From Aureibaculum sp. 2308TA14-22 (GTDB lineage Bacteria; Bacteroidota; Bacteroidia; Flavobacteriales; Flavobacteriaceae), in contig NZ_JBEWXT010000001.1 of NCBI RefSeq assembly GCF_040538665.1, forward strand, positions 2,816,501 to 2,880,500: 64,000 nt of DNA, written 5' to 3'. Positions 1-8,004 of this stretch are shown in pieces (the stretch's first letter is position 1; every line of letters starts with the position of its first letter). The position numbers and the translations under genes were made by a program. The notes beneath the pieces were generated by a model. It saw only the letters and a list, made by a program, of their open reading frames with translations, made no database searches and was not told the DNA's origin.

Positions 1-18
1 AGTTTTTTCTTGGTTTTT

Positions 19-396
19 TTATTCTGCTTTTTTTAACTGATTTACTTTGTACAAGTCTCCGCCTGCAATTTGCTCAACAATTTTAACTATCTGATTTTCA
101 GATATTTTGTTCGAATCATATTCAACCATTCCGCTTTTTTCTTCAAAACTTATTTTAGCAGATTTAACTCCATCCGCTTTAGAAAGTTTGGATTGAATGG
201 TTCTGGCACAGCCAATTTCACAAGTCATTCCGTCAATTTTTAAAGAAACCTTTTCAAAATTTGCAATTATTTCTTTATTATTCTGACTAGTTTTTCCATT
301 TTCTAGCTTAGAATTTTCACTGGCATTAGAATTGGTTCCACAAGAAAATAGCAAACCTATGACAGACAGTAATGACATTATTCTTATTACTTTCAT
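19..396 (-). CDS. Heavy-metal-associated (HMA) domain lipoprotein
   Basis: This 125-residue protein starts with a lipoprotein signal (SLLSVIGLLFSC, Cys at about residue 19). A low-complexity Asn/Ser/Lys linker follows, then one HMA fold at about residues 48-118. The metal-site loop reads GMTCEIGCA, so the two cysteines are separated by three residues (CxxxC) rather than the CxxC of classical HMA domains. HMA domains bind soft metals such as copper or mercury. The lipid anchor implies a periplasm-facing metal-binding or delivery role. No metal ATPase is visible beside it, although the gene lies at the window edge, so its partner may be outside. The family call is firm; the metal is not known. 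Confidence 0.8.
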   Translation of the reverse strand: MKVIRIMSLLSVIGLLFSCGTNSNASENSKLENGKTSQNNKEIIANFEKVSLKIDGMTCEIGCARTIQSKLSKADGVKSAKISFEEKSGMVEYDSNKISENQIVKIVEQIAGGDLYKVNQLKKAE

Positions 397-542
397 TTTT
401 TATTGATTTAAAAACGTAAAATTAATGAAAATAATAGCACTAATTATATAATGTTATCTTAAAAAACGAATAATTTTATTTACTAAATCAGCAATAAAAA
501 CTGACAAGGTCAAATCGTTAAATAAATTTTAAACTTCAGTTG

Positions 543-572
543 TTGATTATTTATAAAATTGAAGTATATTTG
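543..572 (+). promoter_or_regulatory. Promoter of rplU-rpmA
   Basis: A TTG at 543-545 is followed after 19 bases by TATATTTG at 565-572. This fits the Bacteroidota housekeeping promoter consensus TTG-N17-23-TAnnTTTG. It lies 52 bases upstream of the rplU start, leaving a short leader. It is the only good match in the 228-bp gap before rplU. Confidence 0.65.
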
Positions 573-624
573 CACCCGCTTATTATAAAAATAAGCTTAT
601 TTAAATAAAATAAAACATTAATTT

Positions 625-1323
625 ATGTACGCAATTGTAGAGATAGCAGGGCAGCAATTTAAAGTTGCTAAAAACCAGAAGGTTTTTGTACATCGTTTAC
701 AAGATAAAGAAGGATCAAAAGTTACTTTTGACAATGTTCTTTTATTGGATGATGGCAAAGTAACCCTAGGTGCCCCGGCTATAGAAGGTGCAGCAGTAAC
801 TGCTAAAATCCTTAAACACCTTAAAGGTGACAAAGTAATCGTTTTTAAGAAAAAACGAAGAAAAGGTTACAAAGTAAAAAATGGACATCGCCAATATTTA
901 TCTGAAATTCAGATTGAGAATATTGTAGCTAGCGGTGCAAAAAAGGCCAAAAAGGAAGAACCAAAAAAGGAAACTCCTAAAAAAGCTGAGCCAAAGAAAA
1001 AAGCAGCTCCAAAAGTAGCAGCTACTCCTAAACCTGCGGCTAAAAAAGCTCCTGTAAAAACAGCTAGTGCAGATGATTTAAAGAAAATAGAAGGTATTGG
1101 CCCAAAAATTGCTGAAATTTTTGCAGAGGCTGGTATTGACACTTTTGCCAAATTAGCAAAAGCCTCTCAAAAAGAATTGAAAGCTATTTTAGAAGGTGCC
1201 GGTTCAAGATATGCATCAAAAAATCCTGGTTCATGGCCAAAACAAGCTAAAATGGCTGCTGAAGGTAAATGGGACGAGCTAAAGAAATGGCAAGACGAAA
1301 CTAAAGGTGGTATTGAAAAATAA
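625..1323 (+). CDS. rplU: 50S ribosomal protein L21 with C-terminal helix-hairpin-helix extension
   Basis: Residues 1 to about 103 are a normal ribosomal L21 (MYAIVEIAGQQFKV start, KKRRKGYKVKNGHRQ RNA-binding stretch), which binds 23S rRNA in the large subunit. Bacterial L21 is usually about 103 residues; this one has 232. The extra part is a Lys/Ala/Pro-rich linker (about 104-150) and a small helix-hairpin-helix-like domain (about 150-200, DDLKKIEGIGPKIAEIF). Long L21 tails are known in flavobacteria; their role is not established. rpmA follows 38 bases downstream, the standard rplU-rpmA order. The ATG was chosen because it begins the conserved L21 N-terminus. Confidence 0.95.
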   Translation: MYAIVEIAGQQFKVAKNQKVFVHRLQDKEGSKVTFDNVLLLDDGKVTLGAPAIEGAAVTAKILKHLKGDKVIVFKKKRRKGYKVKNGHRQYLSEIQIENIVASGAKKAKKEEPKKETPKKAEPKKKAAPKVAATPKPAAKKAPVKTASADDLKKIEGIGPKIAEIFAEAGIDTFAKLAKASQKELKAILEGAGSRYASKNPGSWPKQAKMAAEGKWDELKKWQDETKGGIEK

Positions 1324-1361
1324 CGCTTCAGAAAATATTTAACAATTTAAAACTATAAATT

Positions 1362-1622
1362 ATGGCACATAAAAAAGGTGTAGGTAGTTCTAAGAACGGT
1401 AGAGAATCAGAATCGAAACGACTTGGCGTTAAAATTTTTGGAGGTCAAGGTGCTATTGCGGGTAATATAATTGTTCGTCAAAGAGGTACAAAACACCATC
1501 CGGGCGAAAATGTATATATGGGCAAAGATCATACTTTACATGCTCAAGTTGACGGTATTGTAAAATTTACTAAGAAAAAAGACAATAGATCTTATGTTTC
1601 TATTGATCCAATAGAAGCTTAA
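1362..1622 (+). CDS. rpmA: 50S ribosomal protein L27
   Basis: This 86-residue protein matches L27 along its length: [16 protein letters not shown] at the N-terminus, then [22 protein letters not shown]27 sits near the peptidyl-transferase centre. The N-terminus begins directly with the conserved MAHKKG, so no cleavable extension of the Firmicutes type is present. It is co-transcribed with rplU and followed by a strong terminator. Confidence 0.97.
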   Translation: MAHKKGVGSSKNGRESESKRLGVKIFGGQGAIAGNIIVRQRGTKHHPGENVYMGKDHTLHAQVDGIVKFTKKKDNRSYVSIDPIEA

Positions 1623-1645
1623 CCATTTTTCAAAATAGAATATAC

Positions 1646-1675
1646 AAACCCTTACCATTTTGGTGAGGGTTTTTC
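1646..1675 (+). terminator. Rho-independent terminator of rplU-rpmA
   Basis: AAACCCTTACC and its inverted partner TGGTGAGGGTTT form an 11-12 bp stem with a four-base loop, followed by TTTTC. It lies 24 bases after the rpmA stop. Confidence 0.85.
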
Positions 1676-1707
1676 TTTTATATTTGTTGTTGTTATAAAA
1701 ATTAGAT

Positions 1708-3159
1708 TTGAGTTCGTTACAACGCTTTTTTAAAGACACAATTATTTATGGAGTTGCGGCAGTGCTGCCCAAAGCCATTAATATACTTTTAACAAAATTA
1801 CATACCGAAAAGCTTGAAACCGATAAGTTTGCCGAAAACACTTGGTATTTTGTTTTTGCTGCTTACTTCATTGCTTTCTTAACTTTTGGATTGGAAACCG
1901 CATTTTTCAGGTTTTTTTCTAAAGAAAAAGAAAAGGGCAAAATCGTTTCTACATCTTTTATAACCCTGCTAACATCAATAAGTTTATTTTTAGTTGTTTT
2001 ACTGGTCTTTAACAATCAATTATCTGATATACTAGGGTTTGACAACCCGTTGCATTTAAAAATACTGACTTTTGTTACCGCTTTTGATACGCTTGTAGTA
2101 ATTCCTTATGCTTATTTACGAGTAACCAATAAACCAATTAAATTCGCTTTTTACAGAATATCGAATATTTTAATATACGCATTTTTCAATTTGTTTTTTT
2201 TATGGTTTATACCATATGCCATAAAAAATAGCATTGCTTTGCCAGCATCTGTAGTTGATTTTTATAACTCAACACCAACAGTAGTCTTCATTTTTATAGC
2301 CAATTTAATTGCCAGTTTTGTTACGTTCTTACTTTTATTGCCGTCAATGTTTAAATTCGGTTTTGCTTTTGACAAAAAAGTCCTCCTGAAAATGTTGGCT
2401 TACGGCATCCCGATTATGATCGGTAGTTTGGCCTATGTTACCAACGAAAACTTAGACAAACTTTTATTAGGCGATATGATAGGTAAAGACCAAATGGGTA
2501 TTTATGCAGCCTGTTACAAGTTAGGGGTTTTTATGACCTTGTATATTACCGCTTTTAAATTGGGGGCAGAACCTTACTTTTTTAATCAGTCCGATAAAGC
2601 GAATGCCAAAGAAAATTATGCTAAAATCCTAACGTGGTTTACCATAATCGGGGCATTTTTTATGTTGTTTGTTGTTGTATATATCGATTTTTTAGCAAGT
2701 TTTATCATTGCCGATGAATATTTTGGGGCATTGGCCATTGTGCCCATTATTTTATTAGCGAATTTATTACTCGGAGTTTACAATAATTTATCGGTCTGGT
2801 ACAAGTTAACCGACAGAACCAAATACGGCATGTATTTTTCGATATTCGGAGCGGTTATCACAATTGCCTTAAATCTTATTTTTATTCCCAAATATGGGTT
2901 TATGGCATCGGCCTGGGCCACCTTGACGGCTTATGGGGGCATGACGTTAATATCTTATTTTTATGGCAAAAAATATTATAAAGTACCTTATAAAATGAAG
3001 AAGGTACTGTTTTATATTTTGCTGTCTTTTGGCCTGTCAATGCTCTCTTATTACCAATTTAAGGACAATTATTATATTTCAACATTCTTTATACTTGCAT
3101 TTTTAACTTTTATATTTATCAACGAGAAAAACGAAATCAAAACCATCTTAAAAAAATGA
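1708..3159 (+). CDS. Polysaccharide/lipid-linked oligosaccharide flippase (MOP superfamily)
   Basis: A 483-residue polytopic membrane protein with about 12-14 hydrophobic helices. The N-terminus ([26 protein letters not shown]) and overall pattern match the Wzx/MATE-like polysaccharide biosynthesis family in the inner membrane. These proteins flip lipid-linked glycans for cell-surface polymers or peptidoglycan. The start is a TTG at 1708. The stop overlaps the dut start by four bases (ATGA), a translationally coupled arrangement. The glycan carried cannot be told from sequence. Confidence 0.85.
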   Translation: MSSLQRFFKDTIIYGVAAVLPKAINILLTKLHTEKLETDKFAENTWYFVFAAYFIAFLTFGLETAFFRFFSKEKEKGKIVSTSFITLLTSISLFLVVLLVFNNQLSDILGFDNPLHLKILTFVTAFDTLVVIPYAYLRVTNKPIKFAFYRISNILIYAFFNLFFLWFIPYAIKNSIALPASVVDFYNSTPTVVFIFIANLIASFVTFLLLLPSMFKFGFAFDKKVLLKMLAYGIPIMIGSLAYVTNENLDKLLLGDMIGKDQMGIYAACYKLGVFMTLYITAFKLGAEPYFFNQSDKANAKENYAKILTWFTIIGAFFMLFVVVYIDFLASFIIADEYFGALAIVPIILLANLLLGVYNNLSVWYKLTDRTKYGMYFSIFGAVITIALNLIFIPKYGFMASAWATLTAYGGMTLISYFYGKKYYKVPYKMKKVLFYILLSFGLSMLSYYQFKDNYYISTFFILAFLTFIFINEKNEIKTILKK

Positions 3160-3587
3160 TTGTAAAAATTATCAATAAATCAAAACACGCATTACCTAAT
3201 TACGAAACCGTTGCTTCTGCAGGTATGGATTTACGAGCAAATTTAGATGAATCTATCACCTTAAAACCATTAGGTAGAGCAATTATTAAAACTGGCCTTT
3301 TTATAGCGTTACCTGTGGGTTATGAAGCACAAGTCAGACCTAGAAGTGGGTTGGCAGCAAAAAAAGGAATTACTGTATTGAATGCTCCAGGAACTATCGA
3401 TGCTGACTACCGCGGCGAAATTGGTGTTATTTTAGTCAATTTATCAAACGAAGATTTTAAGATTAAAGATGGAGAGCGTGTTGCCCAATTAGTTATTGCA
3501 CAATTTACCCAAGCTAAATGGGAAAAAGTTGAAATTTTAGATGAAACAAAGCGTGGTGCCGGTGGTTTTGGGAGTACGGGTGTTTGA
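3156..3587 (+). CDS. dut: Deoxyuridine 5'-triphosphate nucleotidohydrolase
   Basis: A 143-residue trimeric dUTPase that hydrolyses dUTP to dUMP and pyrophosphate, keeping uracil out of DNA and supplying dTMP synthesis. All family motifs are visible: AGMDLRAN (motif 1), [12 protein letters not shown] (motif 2), [17 protein letters not shown] (motif 3), GERVAQLV (motif 4) and the C-terminal glycine-rich arm GAGGFGSTG (motif 5). The length is normal. It overlaps the flippase stop by four bases. Confidence 0.97.
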   Translation: MIVKIINKSKHALPNYETVASAGMDLRANLDESITLKPLGRAIIKTGLFIALPVGYEAQVRPRSGLAAKKGITVLNAPGTIDADYRGEIGVILVNLSNEDFKIKDGERVAQLVIAQFTQAKWEKVEILDETKRGAGGFGSTGV

Positions 3588-3619
3588 TTCAATTTGAGAC
3601 TAACAAATAACACTTTTTG

Positions 3620-4303
3620 TTATCTTTCCGAACTGTCAATCTTATCCTCAATTACACTATCAATCTTATCCATCGTTTTATCGGGCAATAAGCCTTGAGC
3701 AGCCAAAAAAAGGCCAAATATCATTAAAGCGATACCCATTCCTCTTTTAATTTTTCTGATAACAATTGGCGTTAACTTATTTTTTAATTGTTTAGCCAGT
3801 ACTATTTTAAGTAAATCAGTAGCAAAATAAGCTAATAATACAACTGTAAAATACGTAAAAATCCGTGAATCGTCCATCTCCAATTTCGGACTAACAACTA
3901 CAATCATTCCCAGCCAAAAAGCCAATACTCCTATATTAATGAAGTTTAACAGAAATCCTTTAAAAAATAAGCCAAAATAGTTGTTCTTTTCTACCACTAC
4001 CAAATCGTCATCAGTAATGATCGGCTTTCTCCTCTTGAAAAAGATAAGCAGCCCATAAACAAATAATATACCACCGCCCAATAAAAACAATCTGGGGTCG
4101 TCTTTAATTTTTTCCAATAGTGTACGGCTTCCAAAATAGGCAAAATAAATAAAAATTATATCTGCAATAATTACCCCAATGTCAAAAACCAATGCCGCCC
4201 TAAATCCTTTTGTGGCACTTGTTTCCAACAATACAAAAAAGACAGGGCCTATCATAAACGCTAAACCGATTCCTATGGGTATGGCATTTATAATATCGTT
4301 CAT
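3620..4303 (-). CDS. LysE-family amino-acid exporter
   Basis: A 227-residue inner-membrane protein with about six hydrophobic helices. The N-terminal part (AIPIGIGLAFMIGPVFFVLLETS) carries the G-x-GPVFF signature of LysE/RhtB exporters. These pump basic amino acids or other small metabolites out of the cell. It lies 18 bases downstream of the ferredoxin-reductase gene on the same strand and may be co-transcribed. The short acidic C-terminal tail is not a known domain. The substrate is unknown. Confidence 0.85.
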   Translation of the reverse strand: MNDIINAIPIGIGLAFMIGPVFFVLLETSATKGFRAALVFDIGVIIADIIFIYFAYFGSRTLLEKIKDDPRLFLLGGGILFVYGLLIFFKRRKPIITDDDLVVVEKNNYFGLFFKGFLLNFINIGVLAFWLGMIVVVSPKLEMDDSRIFTYFTVVLLAYFATDLLKIVLAKQLKNKLTPIVIRKIKRGMGIALMIFGLFLAAQGLLPDKTMDKIDSVIEDKIDSSER

Positions 4304-4321
4304 TTATCTAATCTTGTTATT

Positions 4322-5374
4322 TTAAACATCATCGTAATCAATGCTTATATTAGCAGTAGTTGGATGTGCTTGGCAAGTTAAAATAAGACCATCTTCAATC
4401 TCATCATCCGTTAAAATAGAATTTTTATCCATTACCGCCTCTCCTTCTGTAATCTGAGCCAAACACGTACTGCAAATGCCTCCTTGACAGGAATATGGAG
4501 CATCTAATCCTTGCTTTAAGGCTACTTCTAAAATAGTTTTCCCTCTTTCCATTTCAAAACTGTGTTCATCATCATCTAACAATACTTTAACTGTAGTTCT
4601 CCCATCTATATCGGCATCACCCACTTTATCATCAACTGTAGTAGAAAACAACTCAAAATGAATATTTTTTTCTTCCACTCCCTTTTCCAATAAATTTGAT
4701 TTTATCAAGTTTATCATGGGTTCAGGACCGCACAAAAAATAATCGTTAAACATTACATCTTTACATTTGTTATTTAAAATGAAGTTTAACACTGATGAGT
4801 CTATTCGTCCAAAAAGTGTACCATTTTCTTCGTACTGGCTAAATACATATTGTACTAAAAAATTATTCGGATACGCATCTACCAAATCATCTATTTCTGA
4901 CTTAAACATTACATCAGCCACCGATTTATTTCCATATACCAAGACAAAATAACTTTCTTTTTCTTCTTCCAACACCGACTTTATCATTGACAAAACTGGT
5001 GTAATGCCACTTCCGGCAGCAAAAGCTGCATAATTCTTTTTATGATTACTATTGGGCATTAAATCGAAACGGCCTTCAGGTCTTGAAACCTCTAAAATAT
5101 CTCCAACCTTTAACTCATTTACTGCATATTTAGAAAACAAGCCTTTTTCAACCTTTTTTACTGCTATCTTAACAGAATTACTCTGTAATGAAGAACAAAT
5201 GGAATAGGCACGTCTAACCTCATTTCCATCTAATATTTTTTTGATGGTTATATACTGACCCGGTATAAATTTGAATTTTTCTTGAAGGTCTTCGGGTATA
5301 GTAAAAACAATAGAAATCGAATTTTTTGTTTCTTGCTGAATCTCTTTTACGGAGAGCTTATAAAATGTTGACAT
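4322..5374 (-). CDS. PaaE-like ferredoxin-NAD(P)H oxidoreductase (FAD, 2Fe-2S)
   Basis: A 350-residue three-domain electron-transfer protein. It has an FAD-binding barrel (about 1-100, with RRAYSICSS binding FAD), an NAD(P) domain (about 105-235, AAGSGITPVLSMIKS and a CGPEPM motif) and a C-terminal plant-type 2Fe-2S ferredoxin (about 260-350, SCQGGICSTCLAQ plus a later LTCQ cysteine). This order is that of the phenylacetyl-CoA epoxidase reductase PaaE and related phenol-hydroxylase reductases. No paaABCD genes lie nearby, so the oxygenase partner is unknown and the specific paaE name is withheld. Confidence 0.85.
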   Translation of the reverse strand: MSTFYKLSVKEIQQETKNSISIVFTIPEDLQEKFKFIPGQYITIKKILDGNEVRRAYSICSSLQSNSVKIAVKKVEKGLFSKYAVNELKVGDILEVSRPEGRFDLMPNSNHKKNYAAFAAGSGITPVLSMIKSVLEEEKESYFVLVYGNKSVADVMFKSEIDDLVDAYPNNFLVQYVFSQYEENGTLFGRIDSSVLNFILNNKCKDVMFNDYFLCGPEPMINLIKSNLLEKGVEEKNIHFELFSTTVDDKVGDADIDGRTTVKVLLDDDEHSFEMERGKTILEVALKQGLDAPYSCQGGICSTCLAQITEGEAVMDKNSILTDDEIEDGLILTCQAHPTTANISIDYDDV

Positions 5375-5431
5375 TAATTACTTTTTTGTAATTACAAAAT
5401 TACAAAAAACTTATCGAAGAGTGTAATTCTA

Positions 5432-5869
5432 CTAGCTTAAAGATATGGAATCTGGCAATTCGTTTTTATCATTTTCTTGATAAGGAAAATAGTGTTTTAA
5501 CTTAAGCCCCGTTTCTAAAATGCCTTGCTTTAAGCCTTGAGCGTAATTACCCTTTTTAAATTGATTTATAACAGTATCTCTAACACTGTCCCAAAAATGG
5601 TTTGGCACTGCAGTATCAATTCCTTTGTCACCTAAAATGGAAAATTTTTTATCGTCAACAGCTACATAAAACAACACTCCATTTTGCTGTTTTGTTGCAT
5701 CCATTTTTAAGTAATAAAAAACTTCTTTTGCTCTTTCTAAGGGCTCTTTATCAGTAGTTTTTTCTAAATGCACACGAATTTCACCAGAAGTATTTTGCTC
5801 TGCGGAACGTATAGCTTCAATAATCTCCTGTTCTTGTGCTGATGTTAGAAAGTCTTCTACTTTAGACAT
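5432..5869 (-). CDS. TPM-domain protein (TLP18.3/Psb32/MOLO-1 family)
   Basis: A 145-residue TPM domain covering most of the protein (about 6-130). TSGEIRVHLEKTTDKEPLERAKEVF and KFSILGDKGIDTAVPNHFWDSV are typical of this fold. No signal peptide or membrane helix is evident, so it is the short cytoplasmic-type member of the usual LemA-TPM-TPM set. The larger membrane-anchored TPM that often follows is absent: the next gene is the ferredoxin reductase. It lies 87 bases downstream of lemA. The function of TPM proteins in bacteria is poorly defined; envelope stress or membrane-protein turnover is suspected. Confidence 0.85.
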   Translation of the reverse strand: MSKVEDFLTSAQEQEIIEAIRSAEQNTSGEIRVHLEKTTDKEPLERAKEVFYYLKMDATKQQNGVLFYVAVDDKKFSILGDKGIDTAVPNHFWDSVRDTVINQFKKGNYAQGLKQGILETGLKLKHYFPYQENDKNELPDSISLS

Positions 5870-5956
5870 AATTTTTAAGTACTAAGTTTTAGGCACTAAA
5901 AAAATACAAACACCAAATTCCAAAATCTATATTTTTACTGCCAACTGAAGAGTAAA

Positions 5957-6571
5957 CTATTCTTTCTTATCACTGCCAAAATCAAAATCTACATCTGGAG
6001 CATTTTCGGAACCTGGATCAGCTTGGTAACGAGACATTTCGTCAAATCCAAATAATCCCGCTAATAATTTGCCTGGGAATTTAGTAGTATGGATATCGTA
6101 AATATTTACTTTTTCGTTAAAACGATCACGAGCAACATTTATTCTATTTTCTGTACCTTCTAATTGACTCTGCAATTCCAAAAAGTTTTGATTGGCTTTT
6201 AATTCAGGGTATCTTTCTACCACAACCATTAATTTACTCAATGCACCAGTTAAGCCGCTTTGAGCCTGTTGAAATTTGGCCATATTTTCTGGAGTTAAAT
6301 CTCCAGCATTTATTGTTGTTTTGGTAGCCTCTGCTCTCGCTTGTATAACCCCTTCCAACGTTTCTTTCTCAAAATCAGCAGCACCTTGCACGGTTTTTAC
6401 CAAATTCCCAATCAAGTCATTTCTACGTTGATAAGAACTCTCTACATCAGACCAAGCCGTTTTCGCGTTGGCCTCATACTCTACTGCAGTATTGTTAAAT
6501 CCAACCGCCCATTGGTAAAGTGCAAATCCGATTACAGCCAGTATTATAATAGGAATCAATAATTTTTTCAT
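5957..6571 (-). CDS. lemA: LemA family membrane protein
   Basis: A 204-residue protein with one N-terminal transmembrane segment (LLIPIIILAVIGFALYQW) and a helical LemA domain (NAKTAWSDVESSYQRRNDLIGNLVKTV, AYPELKANQNF-like YPELKANQNFLELQSQLEGTENRI, ARDRFNEKVNIYDI). The acidic tail DVDFDFGSDKKE is family-typical. LemA is an envelope protein often linked to TPM-domain proteins, as here. It sits 10 bases after the MerR gene, suggesting an operon M23-merR-lemA-TPM. Confidence 0.93.
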   Translation of the reverse strand: MKKLLIPIIILAVIGFALYQWAVGFNNTAVEYEANAKTAWSDVESSYQRRNDLIGNLVKTVQGAADFEKETLEGVIQARAEATKTTINAGDLTPENMAKFQQAQSGLTGALSKLMVVVERYPELKANQNFLELQSQLEGTENRINVARDRFNEKVNIYDIHTTKFPGKLLAGLFGFDEMSRYQADPGSENAPDVDFDFGSDKKE

Positions 6572-6581
6572 GATATTCAGT

Positions 6582-6911
6582 TTATAGTTGATTTTTAATT
6601 TTTATGAGTTCTCCTTTTATAGATTCTAAACGAGAAATAATATCGTAATTCCCTTTTATTTCCTCTGGTTTAGATTTTAATTTTTTACGAGCACCATCTA
6701 GTGTAAAGCCTTTTTCTTTTACCAAATGATAAATCATCTGAAGATTTTTAATATCATTAGGCGTAAACATCCTATTCCCCTTTTTATTCTTTTTAGGTTT
6801 GAGTACGTCAAATTCCTTATCCCAAAATCGAATTAAAGAAGCGTTTACATTAAAAGCTTTGGCAACCTCGCCAATTTTATAATATCTTTTATCTGGTAAG
6901 TTTACATTCAT
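6582..6911 (-). CDS. MerR-family transcriptional regulator
   Basis: A 109-residue DNA-binding protein with a MerR winged helix-turn-helix at about 8-75 (RYYKIGEVAKAFNVNASLIRFWDKEF). A short helical C-terminal part follows, too small for an effector-binding domain. Its ATG overlaps the stop of the M23 gene by one base (TAATG), so the two are translationally coupled. This short MerR next to an M23 peptidase and lemA is a common flavobacterial arrangement. Its target and signal are unknown. Confidence 0.88.
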   Translation of the reverse strand: MNVNLPDKRYYKIGEVAKAFNVNASLIRFWDKEFDVLKPKKNKKGNRMFTPNDIKNLQMIYHLVKEKGFTLDGARKKLKSKPEEIKGNYDIISRLESIKGELIKIKNQL

Positions 6912-7882
6912 TAATCAAAAGATTGTCCTTCTTGAGCAGCCATTTTTAACATTTGTTCAAACTCATCTGGTGTTAAGTTTCCGTAATAGAAATTAATCGG
7001 GTTAATGGGTTTTCCATTTTTATGCACTTCGTAGTGTAAATGTGGTCCTGAAGACCTTCCTGTATTTCCAACAAAACCAATAAGATCGCCACGTTTTACT
7101 TTCTGACCTCTCTTTACATTATATTTACTTAAATGAGCATAAATTGTTTTATAACCGTAGCCGTGATCTATTTCTATATGTTCACCAAAACCTGAAGCTC
7201 TATTATCTGCTCTATCCACAACACCATTCCCTGAAGCATAAACTGGAGTCCCTGTTGGTGCAGTAAAATCCATTCCTTTATGCATCTTCCGTGCTTTCGT
7301 AAACGGATCCGAACGCCAACCATAACCAGATGCCATACGCGTTAAGTCCTCATTTTTAACAGGTTGAATTGCTGGAATGGAGGCCAATAATTTTTCCTTA
7401 TCCTCTGCCAAATCAATAATCTCATCTAAAGATTTTGATTGAATATAAAGCTGTTTTGATAGGATATCCATTTTTTTGGTAACATCAATTATCATTTCAG
7501 AATTTTCAAAACCCTCCAAAGATTCATATCTGTTCACACCACCAAAACCTGCTTTTCTTTGCTCTTCTGGTATTGGGTTTGCCTCAAAATACAAACGATA
7601 AATATCATTATCTCTATGTTGAATGCCGTCTAAAACATTTTCAATTTGTGCCATCTTTTTGTCCAACAAGCCATAACGTAATTTTAAATTTTCTAATTCA
7701 CGTTTTTGAGCTTTTTCCTTAGGGGATTCAATAAACTGAAATGAAATAAACATAAAAATTAGACCAAAAGAAATTGCCCCTAAAAAAAACACTAGGAATT
7801 TTTTAAATTTATCGCGTTTTCGTAATACTACCTTTTTATAAGATAAAGTATCAGAATCGTAATAATATTTTACTTTCGCCAT
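6911..7882 (-). CDS. M23-family zinc metallopeptidase (LytM-like)
   Basis: A 323-residue envelope protein with one N-terminal transmembrane segment (about 29-50), a coiled-coil stretch (about 55-180) and a C-terminal M23 peptidase domain (about 195-300). Zinc-site motifs are present: HKGMDFTAPTGTPV (HxxxD) and GPHLHYEV (HxH). M23 enzymes cleave peptidoglycan cross-bridges, or activate amidases when degenerate. Here the zinc ligands are intact, so it should be active. It is divergent from alaS and leads the merR-lemA-TPM string. Confidence 0.92.
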   Translation of the reverse strand: MAKVKYYYDSDTLSYKKVVLRKRDKFKKFLVFFLGAISFGLIFMFISFQFIESPKEKAQKRELENLKLRYGLLDKKMAQIENVLDGIQHRDNDIYRLYFEANPIPEEQRKAGFGGVNRYESLEGFENSEMIIDVTKKMDILSKQLYIQSKSLDEIIDLAEDKEKLLASIPAIQPVKNEDLTRMASGYGWRSDPFTKARKMHKGMDFTAPTGTPVYASGNGVVDRADNRASGFGEHIEIDHGYGYKTIYAHLSKYNVKRGQKVKRGDLIGFVGNTGRSSGPHLHYEVHKNGKPINPINFYYGNLTPDEFEQMLKMAAQEGQSFD

Positions 7883-8004
7883 AGTTTAAAATATGCTATT
7901 TTTGTAGCATTAAAAGACGCTTGTTAATTTGCTTAACAAACAAAGTTACAAAATGTTTTGCAAATTAAAAGTACTTAATTTTTTTTGTTAATAATCAGTA
8001 CCAT

